Positions 1 to 6,967 of a DNA stretch of 7,879 bases are shown here, one piece after another. Position numbers and translations under genes: made by a program. Where the stretch lies: positions 1-7,879 of the forward strand of contig CAZBEQ010000077.1 in the NCBI GenBank assembly GCA_964490975.1, read 5' to 3'. Each line of letters begins with the position of its first letter. Position 1 is the first letter of the stretch. Under the pieces are notes generated by a model. It was not told the DNA's origin, made no database searches, and saw nothing but the letters and a program-made list of their open reading frames with translations. This DNA comes from DTU013 sp964490975. Lineage in GTDB: Bacteria > Bacillota > Clostridia > Acetivibrionales > DTU013.

Positions 1-280
1 TAACCCCCATCTATATATAATTATTACAAGCTAAGAAACAGCTTTTGAATATTTTCTTAATTAATATTACACAACTTAAAAGTTGAATTATATAAATAGA
101 TTTCAAAGATTTGGACTATTTTATTATTTGTTTTTTATGTTAAAATTCTTATATAAAATCGTTAAAAAATGCAAAAAACTAAAATAATTTTCAATACTGA
201 GGTTTAATTAAGTAGTATGATTAACGGTGATGATATCTAAATATTATTGATAAATCACCGGGATCAGAAAGAGAGCTTGG
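1..280. other. AT-rich non-coding leader region
   Basis: This stretch is very AT-rich and has no credible reading frame on either strand. It should carry the promoter of the regulator gene at 281. The sequence contains several weak TTGnnn and TATAAA-like words (for example TTGTTT at 128-133 and TATAAA at 152-157, 18 bp apart), but in DNA this AT-rich such matches are expected by chance, so no promoter is called. The only structured element seen is the inverted repeat at 225-260. Confidence 0.6.
225..260. promoter_or_regulatory. inverted repeat upstream of the PocR/AraC gene
   Basis: CGGTGAT (225-231) and ATCACCG (254-260) form perfect 7-bp arms separated by 22 bp. The second arm lies about 20 bp before the start codon at 281. 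It stands out because it is GC-containing in an otherwise AT-rich leader. It could be a dyad operator, for example for the regulator itself, or a weak hairpin in the 5' UTR. AraC-type proteins more often use direct repeats, so an autoregulatory role is only inferred. Confidence 0.4.
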
Positions 281-1564
281 ATGAGGGAGATTCAACAGTC
301 AGAAGTACTTGAACTTGATCATGAAAGGTCAAGACATGCTGTTCACACCTATAGTCGTTCTGTAGGTGCGGGATGTATGGTTATTGATACTCATGGAAAT
401 ACTGTTATTCAAGCTTACCCCCAGGGGGCGTGCGAACTTTGTAAAAAGGTCGGGAGTACAGGCAAAAAATGTGTTAATGCGCATTTGTACGGGAAATATC
501 AGGCTGAGAGATTTGGGGACAGGTATATATTTTTCTGCCCGATAGGGTTGGTCCACTGGGTTTCACCTATTATATGCGAGGGAGTTTCAAAAGGCGCAAT
601 TATTGGCGGACCGGTACTTATGATGGAGCCTGATGAGTTATTGATAGAAGAGATCATAATAAACGGCGGTTTTGATAAAAACGATATTGGCGAGATAGAA
701 AGGCAGGTGCGTCTATTGCCGATAGTAAGTCCCGAGATGGTTAAGGACTTTTCAGAAATGCTGTTTATTGTATCCTTATACATAGCAGGCAGTTCAGGTG
801 ACCCATCCAGGGCAAAGATCGAATCTCTGGAGCAGCAGTCAAAAATTTCGGAGCGTGTACACTATATTAAGTCTGTAGAGGATGGGAATACCAGGACCTA
901 TCCCGTTGAGAAGGAGAGAGAGCTGCTGTCGCTGATACCCCTTGGTGACAAGTCGGGTTCCCAGAAGGTCCTGAATGAAATACTCGGGCATGTGTTTTTT
1001 GCATCGGGCGGCAATTTTGATGTCATAAAAGCCAGAATACTGGAGCTGATCGTGCTGCTGTCAAGGGCAGCTCTTGAGGGAGGGGCTGATGTTGAACAGA
1101 TTTTTGGCCTCAATTACAATTACTTGTCGCAGATAAACGGTTTTAATACCGTTGATGAACTAACATACTGGCTGTCGGGAATAATGATCCGTTTTACTGA
1201 TTGCGTGTTTAACCTTAAGGATGTAAAACATATTGATGTTATTTATAAGGCAGTAGATTATGTAAAGCGCAACTATATGAGAAAGATCATGCTGGAGGAT
1301 GTCGCAAGCCATGTTTCGTTAAGTACGTCATATTTCTGCGCTATATTCAAAAATGAGATGAAATGCAATTTTAATGTTTATTTGAACAAGATCAGGATAG
1401 AGATGAGCAAGAGATTGTTGGAAGAACATGATATACCGCTTGTAGACGTGGCTAATATGGTTGGGTATGAGGATCAGAGCTATTTTACCAGGGTATTCAG
1501 AAGCATTGTTGGTATCAGTCCGGGTAAGTTCAGGGAAAGAAAGGGGCAATTAAGCTCAAAATAA
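281..1564 (+). CDS. PocR-domain AraC-family transcriptional regulator
   Basis: A 427-residue regulator. Residues about 7-170 match the PocR sensory domain (PF10114 type), including the cysteine set C51-x2-C54-x9-C64 and C86 in an FFCPIG segment, which could bind a metal, an Fe-S cluster or a corrinoid-related ligand. A helical linker follows. Residues about 320-421 form an AraC/XylS DNA-binding domain with two helix-turn-helix units; the second (about 386-418) contains the family hallmark VANMVGYEDQSYFTRVFR. The ATG at 281 is preceded by a purine-rich AGAAAGAGAG. The corrinoid protein gene starts 39 bp downstream on the same strand. PocR is the cobalamin/propanediol regulator of enteric bacteria, and PocR-AraC proteins commonly sit beside methyltransferase/corrinoid genes in anaerobes, so control of the downstream gene in response to a methylated substrate or B12 state is the likely role. 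The ligand is unknown. The family call is firm; the target is inferred. Confidence 0.9.
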   Translation: MREIQQSEVLELDHERSRHAVHTYSRSVGAGCMVIDTHGNTVIQAYPQGACELCKKVGSTGKKCVNAHLYGKYQAERFGDRYIFFCPIGLVHWVSPIICEGVSKGAIIGGPVLMMEPDELLIEEIIINGGFDKNDIGEIERQVRLLPIVSPEMVKDFSEMLFIVSLYIAGSSGDPSRAKIESLEQQSKISERVHYIKSVEDGNTRTYPVEKERELLSLIPLGDKSGSQKVLNEILGHVFFASGGNFDVIKARILELIVLLSRAALEGGADVEQIFGLNYNYLSQINGFNTVDELTYWLSGIMIRFTDCVFNLKDVKHIDVIYKAVDYVKRNYMRKIMLEDVASHVSLSTSYFCAIFKNEMKCNFNVYLNKIRIEMSKRLLEEHDIPLVDVANMVGYEDQSYFTRVFRSIVGISPGKFRERKGQLSSK

Positions 1565-1573
1565 AATACTTAT

Positions 1574-1596
1574 CGGGAGAATTCCCGGGAGAGGTG
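1574..1596 (+). promoter_or_regulatory. small hairpin and ribosome binding site before corrinoid gene
   Basis: In the 39-bp gap after the regulator, CGGGA (1574-1578) and TCCCG (1583-1587) can pair as a 5-bp stem with a 4-nt loop. It is followed directly by the Shine-Dalgarno-like GGAGAGGTG (1588-1596), seven bases before the ATG at 1604. There is no T-run, so it is not a terminator. It may tune translation or stabilise the downstream message, but it is short and could be incidental. Confidence 0.4.
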
Positions 1597-1603
1597 TCGA
1601 GAA

Positions 1604-2245
1604 ATGAGTATACTAGATGAAATTTCATTAAATCTGCAGCAAGGCAAGGCAAAGGCCGTCAAGGAGCTTGTAACTAAGGCTATCGAAGAAGGTGTTGATG
1701 CAAAAACGGTACTCGAACAAGGTCTTCTGAATGGAATGTCCATAATCGGTGTAAGGTTTAAAAATGATGAGGTCTATGTACCTGAGGTACTGATTGCTGC
1801 AAGGGCAATGAAAGCTGGTACTGAGCTGCTGCAGCCACTGCTTGCTTCAAACGGTTTACAGGCAAAAGGAAAGGTGGTTATCGGTACTGTCAAGGGAGAC
1901 CTGCATGACATTGGAAAGAACCTTGTCAGGATGATGATGGAGGGAAAAGGCCTTGAAGTTTTTGATTTGGGTGTAGACGTACCTGCTGAGAAATTCATAG
2001 AGAAAGCAAACGATACCGGCGCGGATATAATAGCATGTTCGGCACTGCTTACGACAACAATGCCCGAAATCAAAACCGTAGTTGATGAGATCGTAAAAGC
2101 TGGCATAAGAGACAAGGTAAAGATAATGGTAGGCGGGGCTCCGGTGACAGATGCATTCTGCAAACAAATAGGCGCTGATATTTATACTTCCGATGCTGCC
2201 ACTGCAGCTGAAGCAGCTGTAAAGATATGCAGTGTTGAATTATAA
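1604..2245 (+). CDS. corrinoid (B12-binding) protein, MtaC/MtbC-type methyl carrier
   Basis: A 213-residue cytoplasmic protein of the usual length for the MtaC/MtbC/MtmC class. Residues about 1-85 form the helical B12-binding cap (methionine-synthase B12-binding module), and about 89-210 form the Rossmann-like cobalamin-binding domain. The lower-ligand motif D-x-H-x-x-G is intact at D99-H101-G104 (GDLHDIGKNL), as are the S-x-L at S146-L148 and the VGGAPVT turn at about 176-182. Histidine 101 would replace the dimethylbenzimidazole ligand of cobalt. In this family a substrate-specific methyltransferase loads a methyl group onto Co(I), and a second enzyme passes it to CoM, tetrahydrofolate or another acceptor. 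No such partner lies in this window. The upstream regulator is probably co-transcribed. A good ribosome binding site (GGAGAGGTG) fixes the start. The methyl donor (methanol, methylamine, methoxylated aromatic or betaine) cannot be told from the carrier alone. Confidence 0.93.
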   Translation: MSILDEISLNLQQGKAKAVKELVTKAIEEGVDAKTVLEQGLLNGMSIIGVRFKNDEVYVPEVLIAARAMKAGTELLQPLLASNGLQAKGKVVIGTVKGDLHDIGKNLVRMMMEGKGLEVFDLGVDVPAEKFIEKANDTGADIIACSALLTTTMPEIKTVVDEIVKAGIRDKVKIMVGGAPVTDAFCKQIGADIYTSDAATAAEAAVKICSVEL

Positions 2246-2253
2246 AATCAACC

Positions 2254-3543
2254 TTATATTGTATCGGCTTTGGTGCGGTCGTTGTTGTGCCTGAACGTAT
2301 TGCATAAATGCCCTTTTAGACGGCCTAAAACGTCCCAGTTGATGAACATTAGCGCCGGACCTACGATAACGGAGCGATAACGATATATAGTGTCTGATAC
2401 ATTCTCTACCACAAGTATATTAATAACAATATAGGACATAAGGAAAGCCAGTATACCCAAAAGCAGGCTTTCCTTGTTTTTTATGCTTGAGAATATACCT
2501 GTTGCTATAAGAAGCATGCAAATATACCAGAAAATCATATCTATGCTGACGATCACATTCAAAACAGTGCTTCCGTTTACTTCTTCGATTCCTGTGTTTC
2601 CGGGATAAGGGAGAAGGAGATAATTGGCTGCTAATGAAAAAATATTTCGGTCTGATGCCAAAAGCTTTATCTTCTCGACCTTGTTTGCGATATCGACTCC
2701 AAAATCGCCTATCTCATCCGGAAACATGATCGCATGGTAATTCTCAAGCAAAGGATTGACAGTAAAAAAGAATATTATTATTGAACTTATAATTACAGCC
2801 AGGCCAAATGTGATGTATAGCTTCAGTTTGTTTTTCCTGTATGCAACCAAAAGGCTTATCAGAATGCCCACTGCTATTGGTACAAACATATATATCCGGA
2901 TCAATGTACACAGCCACATCAGAAAGCATACTAACACAATGCCGGCGATAGATGTAGGGCGGACCTTTGTTAAGGGGGATTTCAGATCACTTTTCTCTCT
3001 TATTATATAATGCTGTACACAATACCAGCACAGAATGCATATGAAAATTGTCAGAGCCTCTTTTCTTGAATCTGCTGTCCATAATATTAGATTGGGAAAG
3101 AAGAAAAACGCCAGGCTGATAAACGAAGCGTTTGAAAACCTATATCTGTGAGCAAGCGCGATCCTGAACAGCATTATTGCAGCGAAAAACGTAAGTGCAA
3201 CATTTATATATGAAATGATATATCTGTTGATGCCAAATATGTTGTAAACCAATCCCACAATAACTGTATACCATGTATATGCGTACTTCACCTTAAAGAG
3301 TGAAACACCCTGATCAAGCTGATTGCTTATCCACATTCCGGTTTTATGGTATAACAATCCGTCGGTACCGACAGTGTCCACACCTTTTCCATATAGGTAG
3401 TTAACCACAGCTATTCTTAACAGTATACCTACAGCTATTAACGCTATATATAACTTTTTGTGTTTATCCTCAGGTATTAATATATAAGCTGCTGCCAGCA
3501 GCAATATGCTCATAATGGCTGATATCACAATATTCTGTATCAT
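2254..3543 (-). CDS. polytopic membrane protein, putative GT-C-type glycosyltransferase
   Basis: A 429-residue, very hydrophobic protein with about 10-12 predicted membrane segments (for example about 4-22, 31-50, 107-130, 140-155, 163-181, 197-235, 242-262, 328-352, 359-378). A long soluble stretch at about 263-327 separates the last three or so segments. The first loop after the second segment contains an acidic/aromatic patch (VDTVGTDGLLYHKTG), and a later loop reads WTADSRKEAL. Such a layout resembles GT-C fold enzymes that move sugars from polyprenyl-phosphate carriers, or polysaccharide-assembly proteins, but I do not see a diagnostic motif. The ATG at 3543 is preceded by GAAAGAAC as a weak ribosome binding site. 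The gene points against both flanking units and ends 8 bp from the corrinoid stop codon with no obvious terminator between. It seems functionally unrelated to its neighbours. That it is a membrane protein is sure; the enzyme class is tentative. Confidence 0.8.
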   Translation of the reverse strand: MIQNIVISAIMSILLLAAAYILIPEDKHKKLYIALIAVGILLRIAVVNYLYGKGVDTVGTDGLLYHKTGMWISNQLDQGVSLFKVKYAYTWYTVIVGLVYNIFGINRYIISYINVALTFFAAIMLFRIALAHRYRFSNASFISLAFFFFPNLILWTADSRKEALTIFICILCWYCVQHYIIREKSDLKSPLTKVRPTSIAGIVLVCFLMWLCTLIRIYMFVPIAVGILISLLVAYRKNKLKLYITFGLAVIISSIIIFFFTVNPLLENYHAIMFPDEIGDFGVDIANKVEKIKLLASDRNIFSLAANYLLLPYPGNTGIEEVNGSTVLNVIVSIDMIFWYICMLLIATGIFSSIKNKESLLLGILAFLMSYIVINILVVENVSDTIYRYRSVIVGPALMFINWDVLGRLKGHLCNTFRHNNDRTKADTI

Positions 3544-3583
3544 ATGTAGAGTTCTTTCTATTTAAAGTAATTCACAAGTGAAT

Positions 3584-3611
3584 AGTATATCAGTAGTTAA
3601 GCAAAATGCAA
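3584..3611 (-). promoter_or_regulatory. candidate promoter of the membrane-protein gene
   Basis: Read on the minus strand, TTGCAT (3606-3611) is followed after 16 bp by TATACT (3584-3589), a five-of-six match to the -10 consensus. Transcription would start about 35 bp before the ATG at 3543. The -35 match is poor, so this is a modest call. Confidence 0.35.
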
Positions 3612-3634
3612 TATCTTTTTTATACTCAAAATAT

Positions 3635-3662
3635 TTGAAATATATAATAAATGGGGTATAAT
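3635..3662 (+). promoter_or_regulatory. sigma-A promoter of the DUF134 operon
   Basis: TTGAAA (3635-3640) and a perfect TATAAT (3657-3662) are separated by 16 bp. Transcription would begin near 3669, giving a leader of about 75 nt before the DUF134 start at 3745. DUF134 proteins resemble sigma region 4 and may autoregulate here. Confidence 0.65.
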
Positions 3663-3744
3663 AGACCGTGTAAATGACATATGCCAAAAACTGTACTGAC
3701 GAATGAAAGAGCTCTGGCGATTTCCATAGTGAGGTGACAAGATA

Positions 3745-4116
3745 ATGCCAAGGCCGATGAAGTGGAGAAAAGTTTGTTGTCTGCCCGAATGTAATAGATT
3801 TGGGCCTCTTGATGCGGGATCCGGGGATATGAACTGCATTAAAATGACCGTTGATGAGTATGAGACGATCAGACTTATTGACCTTGAAGGCTTTACTCAA
3901 GAAGAGTGTGCCGCACGTATGAATGTAGCCCGCACTACCGTTCAGGGCATCTACATTGAAGCAAGGAATAAGCTTGCTCAATCTTTAGTAAATGGGAAGG
4001 TTCTGTTGATCGAAGGAGGAGAGTATCGACTCTGCAATGGTTTTGGAGAAAACTGCGGCAGGGGCTGTAGAAAAAATGGCGATAACAGTAGCTGTTGGTC
4101 TTATGACAATTTGTGA
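3745..4116 (+). CDS. DUF134 (UPF0251) family predicted DNA-binding protein
   Basis: A 123-residue protein that begins MPRPMKWRKV, the typical start of the DUF134/UPF0251 family. Residues about 34-80 carry a helix-turn-helix like sigma region 4 (MTVDEYETIRLIDLEGFTQ followed by ECAARMNVARTTVQ). Cysteines cluster at both ends: C11, C12, C16 and C31 before the helix-turn-helix, and C97, C104, C108 and C117 after it. They could hold a metal or Fe-S cluster that senses redox or cluster status. The start has a clear ribosome binding site, GAGGTG at 3731-3736. It is the first gene of the operon, 18 bp before the NifX-like gene. Family members are often next to NifX-like and Mrp/MinD genes in anaerobes, so regulation of this cluster is likely, but no direct function is established. 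Confidence 0.9.
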   Translation: MPRPMKWRKVCCLPECNRFGPLDAGSGDMNCIKMTVDEYETIRLIDLEGFTQEECAARMNVARTTVQGIYIEARNKLAQSLVNGKVLLIEGGEYRLCNGFGENCGRGCRKNGDNSSCWSYDNL

Positions 4117-4134
4117 ATAGAAAAGAGGATTATT

Positions 4135-4503
4135 ATGAAGATAGCAATACCTGTAGATGAAAAGAACATGGAAACAAATGTGTGTATATCATTTGGGCGT
4201 ACTCCATATTTTCTTATTTATGACACCGATACGAAGGAGGGCATATTTCTGGATAACAGTGCGGCTGAAAGCACAGGCGGCGCAGGGATCAAGGCAGCTC
4301 AGGAAATAGTAGATAACAAGGCGGATGTGCTCCTTACCCCACGTTGTGGAGAAAACTCTGTCAATGTACTAAAAGCTGCGGATATAAAGATATTTAAAAC
4401 AGAAGCTGTTTCAGCCAAGGACAATATTGATGCTTTCATTGCAGGAAAGCTTCCTTTACTTAATGAAGTACATGCAGGATTTCATGGACATGGAGAGAAA
4501 TGA
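4135..4503 (+). CDS. NifX/NafY-like FeMo-cofactor-binding domain protein
   Basis: A 122-residue stand-alone dinitrogenase iron-molybdenum cofactor biosynthesis domain (PF02579 type). Residues 1-8 (MKIAIPVD) and 19-31 (SFGRTPYFLIYDT) fit the family, followed by the GGAGIKAAQ helix and the TPRCGENS segment (C71). Where many members have H-F-G near position 20, this one has S-F-G, so a histidine often thought to contact the cofactor is missing. The end is His-rich (HAGFHGHGEK), which may compensate as a metal-binding tail. RBS AGAGG at 4124-4128. Such proteins bind Fe-S or Mo-Fe-S clusters. No nitrogenase genes are seen here, so a role in another metal cluster pathway, as for the Mo/Cu-binding orange-protein relatives, is more likely than nitrogen fixation. 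Confidence 0.9.
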   Translation: MKIAIPVDEKNMETNVCISFGRTPYFLIYDTDTKEGIFLDNSAAESTGGAGIKAAQEIVDNKADVLLTPRCGENSVNVLKAADIKIFKTEAVSAKDNIDAFIAGKLPLLNEVHAGFHGHGEK

Positions 4504-4533
4504 TATAATTCAAATATTATCGAGTAGTATTAT

Positions 4534-4677
4534 ATGAAACAAGGTTTGCCGTTTACAGGGGGAAACCCTTTTGATTCGGATGTTTTAAAGGCTGTCAACA
4601 ACGGACAGACTATTGTTGATATGTAACGCGCATCTGAGGCTGCAGTTAAAGAAGTGTACAGAAAGACCATGGAGTAA
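4534..4677 (+). pseudogene. C-terminal remnant of a MinD-type P-loop ATPase
   Basis: Between the NifX-like and MBL genes lie about 47 codons that read as the last part of a MinD/Mrp-type ATPase: LPFTGGNPFDSDVLKAVNNG, then QTIVDM, an in-frame TAA at 4624-4626, then RASEAAVKEVYRKTME and a final TAA at 4675. The PFD...KAVNNG...IVD...A..EVY pattern is characteristic of these ATPases' C-termini. The Walker A and ferredoxin-like parts are gone, the frame is closed by TAG at 4525, and the first ATG has no ribosome binding site. Related clusters in other anaerobes usually have one or two such ATPases at this position. I infer that a full gene was deleted here and its tail has decayed. The identity rests on a short match. 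Confidence 0.6.
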
Positions 4678-4704
4678 CTTTGAAAGGTTTATTGGGTGGG
4701 ATTT

Positions 4705-5526
4705 ATGATTATTAACACTTTATCGGAAAATACAGCGATATCAAAAGAATATGGAAGTGAGCATGGTCTTAGCATATTAATAGAAACAAAGCAGTCTAAA
4801 GCTTTGTTTGATGTTGGGGCAAGTGACTTGTTTTTTGAAAATGCAGAAAGACTTGGTGTAAATATTGCTGATGTTGATTTTCTCGTAATCTCGCATGGCC
4901 ATTCTGACCATGGAGGAGGATTAGGAAAGTTTTTGAAGGAAAATAAAACAGCCAGGGTGTATGTGCACGAACAGGCCTTCGAAAAGCATTATGCCATGCG
5001 TAAGGGCGGTAGAATCGAATATATAGGTTTGGATGAGGAGCTTAAGCATAACAGTCGGATCGTACTGACTTCTGGTCGGTTTTCAATAAGTAATGGTATT
5101 GAAGTTTTCTCAAATTTCATTCGGTCGGAACCTTTTCCCTTATCAAACAATGGTCTGTTTACGGAAAAAGGTGGGGAGATAGTAAAAGACGACTTTATCC
5201 ACGAACAAAACCTCATTATCGAAGAAGAAGGCAAGACTCTCCTGGTAACCGGATGTGCCCATAATGGTATTATTAATATAGTTAAGGCTTACCATGAAAT
5301 TAAAGGTGCCATGCCCGATCATGTGATAGGTGGCTTCCATTTATCAAGCCGTTCAGGCGGTGATGAGAGCTTTGAAACAATAAATAAAATAGGCAACTAC
5401 TTGTTAAATACAAAAACAAAGTATTATACTTGCCATTGCACAGGTAAAGAACCCTATAACTATCTGAAGGCTGTTATGGGCGAGAGTATTGATTACCTGT
5501 CAACAGGTAGCAGAATAATAATCTAG
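4705..5526 (+). CDS. metallo-beta-lactamase-fold protein, COG1237 type
   Basis: A 273-residue MBL-fold metallohydrolase of normal family length. The metal motif H-x-H-x-D-H is intact at H64, H66, D68 and H69 (SHGHSDHGGG). Further ligands are likely at H186 (TGCAHNGI) and H212 (GGFHL). A CHCTG element (243-247) near the end is typical of this subgroup, as is the DDFIHEQ stretch at about 162-168. The ATG at 4705 is preferred because the resulting MIINTLSENT aligns with the usual family start, with GGGTGGG just before it; a GTG at 4696 would add three residues. Archaeal relatives make part of methanopterin (a dihydropterin ribofuranosylaminobenzene phosphate synthase), but bacterial members have no settled substrate. 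Its place in a Fe-S/NifX cluster suggests a linked role. The fold is certain, the reaction unknown. Confidence 0.9.
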   Translation: MIINTLSENTAISKEYGSEHGLSILIETKQSKALFDVGASDLFFENAERLGVNIADVDFLVISHGHSDHGGGLGKFLKENKTARVYVHEQAFEKHYAMRKGGRIEYIGLDEELKHNSRIVLTSGRFSISNGIEVFSNFIRSEPFPLSNNGLFTEKGGEIVKDDFIHEQNLIIEEEGKTLLVTGCAHNGIINIVKAYHEIKGAMPDHVIGGFHLSSRSGGDESFETINKIGNYLLNTKTKYYTCHCTGKEPYNYLKAVMGESIDYLSTGSRIII

Positions 5527-5545
5527 ATATGAAGGAGACAATACT

Positions 5546-6736
5546 ATGAGCGAAAATTGCAACCAAAACTGCGGCAGCTGCTCTGAAGACTGTGCAGAAA
5601 GAAAAGAACAGCATGATTTCTCTGAGAAGCTGCATGATATGAGCAGTGTCAAAAAGGTCATCGGTGTAGTCAGTGGAAAAGGAGGAGTTGGAAAGTCACT
5701 TGTTACCTCTATGCTTGCTGTTACTATGAACAGAATGGGTTACCGTACTGCCATTCTTGATTCAGATATTACCGGACCTTCTATACCAAAAGTATTTGGG
5801 ATCAAAGGAAAAGCAACCGGCAATGAATACGGCTTATTCCCGGTAAAGTCCAAAACAGGCATTGAGATAATGTCTTTAAATCTATTGCTGGAAAACGATA
5901 CAGATCCGGTTGTCTGGAGAGGTCCGATAATTGCCGGTACCGTGAAGCAATTTTGGACCGATGTGATTTGGAGCGATATTGATATAATGTTTATCGATAT
6001 GCCACCCGGAACAGGAGATGTTCCACTTACAGTATTCCAATCGATAGCTGTTGACGGAATTATTGTTGTTACCTCTCCTCAGGAGCTTGTTTCGATGATC
6101 GTATCTAAAGCAGTTAAAATGGCAAAGATGATGAATATTCCAGTTATTGGACTTGTAGAAAATATGTCATATTTTAAATGCCCGGATAATGGCAAGGATT
6201 ATCAGATATTCGGGGACAGTCATATAGAAGACATAGCACAAAAATATAATTTAAAGGTCCTTGCTAAAATACCTATTGATCCTAGAATATCTACTGCCTG
6301 TGACAGGGGAATGATTGAACTATTTGATGGAAACTGGCTTGATCCTGTCGCAAAAATACTGGGGGATATGGAGAAAAGTAAAATGATTAAAATTGCCGTA
6401 GCAAGTGAAAATGAAATGGTCACTGAGCATTTTGGCCATTGCATAAATTTTAATATTTTTGAAGTTGAAAATAATAAAATCGTTAAGAGCGAGTCCATAG
6501 AAAATCCAGGTCATAAGCCCGGATTCCTGCCCAACTTTTTAAACGAAATGGGTGTTAGTGTTATTATCTCGGGCGGTATGGGCAGCGGCGCCATTGATAT
6601 CTTTAATGAAAAAGGGATAGAGGTCATAGTCGGTGCAAGCGGCACAGCTAAAGAAGCTGCAGAGGCATACCTGACAGGGACCTTGAAATCCACAGGGTCA
6701 GTTTGCCATGAACATCAGCACAGTGATGAATGCTGA
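5546..6736 (+). CDS. Mrp/NBP35-type P-loop ATPase fused to a NifX-like domain
   Basis: A 396-residue fusion. Residues 5-16 hold a cysteine cluster C-x3-C-x2-C-x3-C (C5, C9, C12, C16) as in NBP35-type proteins. Residues about 34-275 form the Mrp/ApbC ATPase: deviant Walker A SGKGGVGKS at 43-51, LDSDITGPS at 71-79, and FIDMPPGTGD at 149-158. Residues about 280-383 are a NifX-like domain with the conserved EHFGH (294-298), and the protein ends in a possible metal-binding tail CHEHQHSDEC. Mrp proteins carry and transfer Fe-S clusters as dimers. The central C-x2-C that holds the shared cluster appears here as CPDN (212-215), so its second cysteine is missing. A strong ribosome binding site (AAGGAG, 5532-5537) precedes the ATG; the MBL gene ends 19 bp upstream. 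Last gene of the operon. Role inferred: cluster carrier or scaffold whose own NifX domain binds the cargo. Confidence 0.93.
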   Translation: MSENCNQNCGSCSEDCAERKEQHDFSEKLHDMSSVKKVIGVVSGKGGVGKSLVTSMLAVTMNRMGYRTAILDSDITGPSIPKVFGIKGKATGNEYGLFPVKSKTGIEIMSLNLLLENDTDPVVWRGPIIAGTVKQFWTDVIWSDIDIMFIDMPPGTGDVPLTVFQSIAVDGIIVVTSPQELVSMIVSKAVKMAKMMNIPVIGLVENMSYFKCPDNGKDYQIFGDSHIEDIAQKYNLKVLAKIPIDPRISTACDRGMIELFDGNWLDPVAKILGDMEKSKMIKIAVASENEMVTEHFGHCINFNIFEVENNKIVKSESIENPGHKPGFLPNFLNEMGVSVIISGGMGSGAIDIFNEKGIEVIVGASGTAKEAAEAYLTGTLKSTGSVCHEHQHSDEC

Positions 6737-6756
6737 TCTCATAACTAACAATAACA

Positions 6757-6812
6757 AAAACAGCGCCTTCCGTAAGCAAAAGCTTCGGACGGTGCTGTTT
6801 TCATTATTCTTT
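6757..6812 (+). terminator. intrinsic terminator of the DUF134-Mrp operon
   Basis: AAAACAGCGCC (6757-6767) pairs with GGTGCTGTTTT (6791-6801) through one G-T wobble, and the inner segments TCCG/CGGA and AAGC/GCTT continue the stem around an AAAA loop. A T-rich tail follows (TTTTCATTATTCTTTAATTT). It lies 20 bp after the Mrp stop codon. The A-rich 5' flank would also allow some termination from the other strand. Confidence 0.9.
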
Positions 6813-6967
6813 AATTTCAATTTATTGTAAGGTCTGCAGTGTAGTATTTAAAGCACCTGTCAGCTATATAGTCGTTGTATATTAGGATTCTTATTTACTA
6901 TCAACACCGGATCAGTCAATTGTAAAGTAAGTACCATGTTATTGTTTAATTGGGAGCAATACAAATA
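6813..6967. other. non-coding spacer
   Basis: AT-rich DNA after the terminator with no coding signal, promoter or inverted repeat that I can support. It leads into the tandem array. Confidence 0.5.

Larger units (their letters stand above)
3544..3744. other. divergent promoter region
   Basis: A 201-bp AT-rich spacer between the leftward membrane-protein gene and the rightward DUF134 operon. It contains a good plus-strand promoter and a weaker minus-strand candidate, both listed separately. No open frame here has a ribosome binding site or recognisable product. Confidence 0.6.

Noticed and set aside
2756..3010. 84-codon plus-strand frame inside the membrane-protein gene, and other frames antisense to the clear genes
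   Set aside because: They lie opposite strongly supported coding sequence, have no ribosome binding sites and no recognisable domains.
3562..3981. 139-codon minus-strand frame over the divergent promoter region and the start of DUF134
   Set aside because: It overlaps the well-supported DUF134 gene and the promoter, and its product has no recognisable features.
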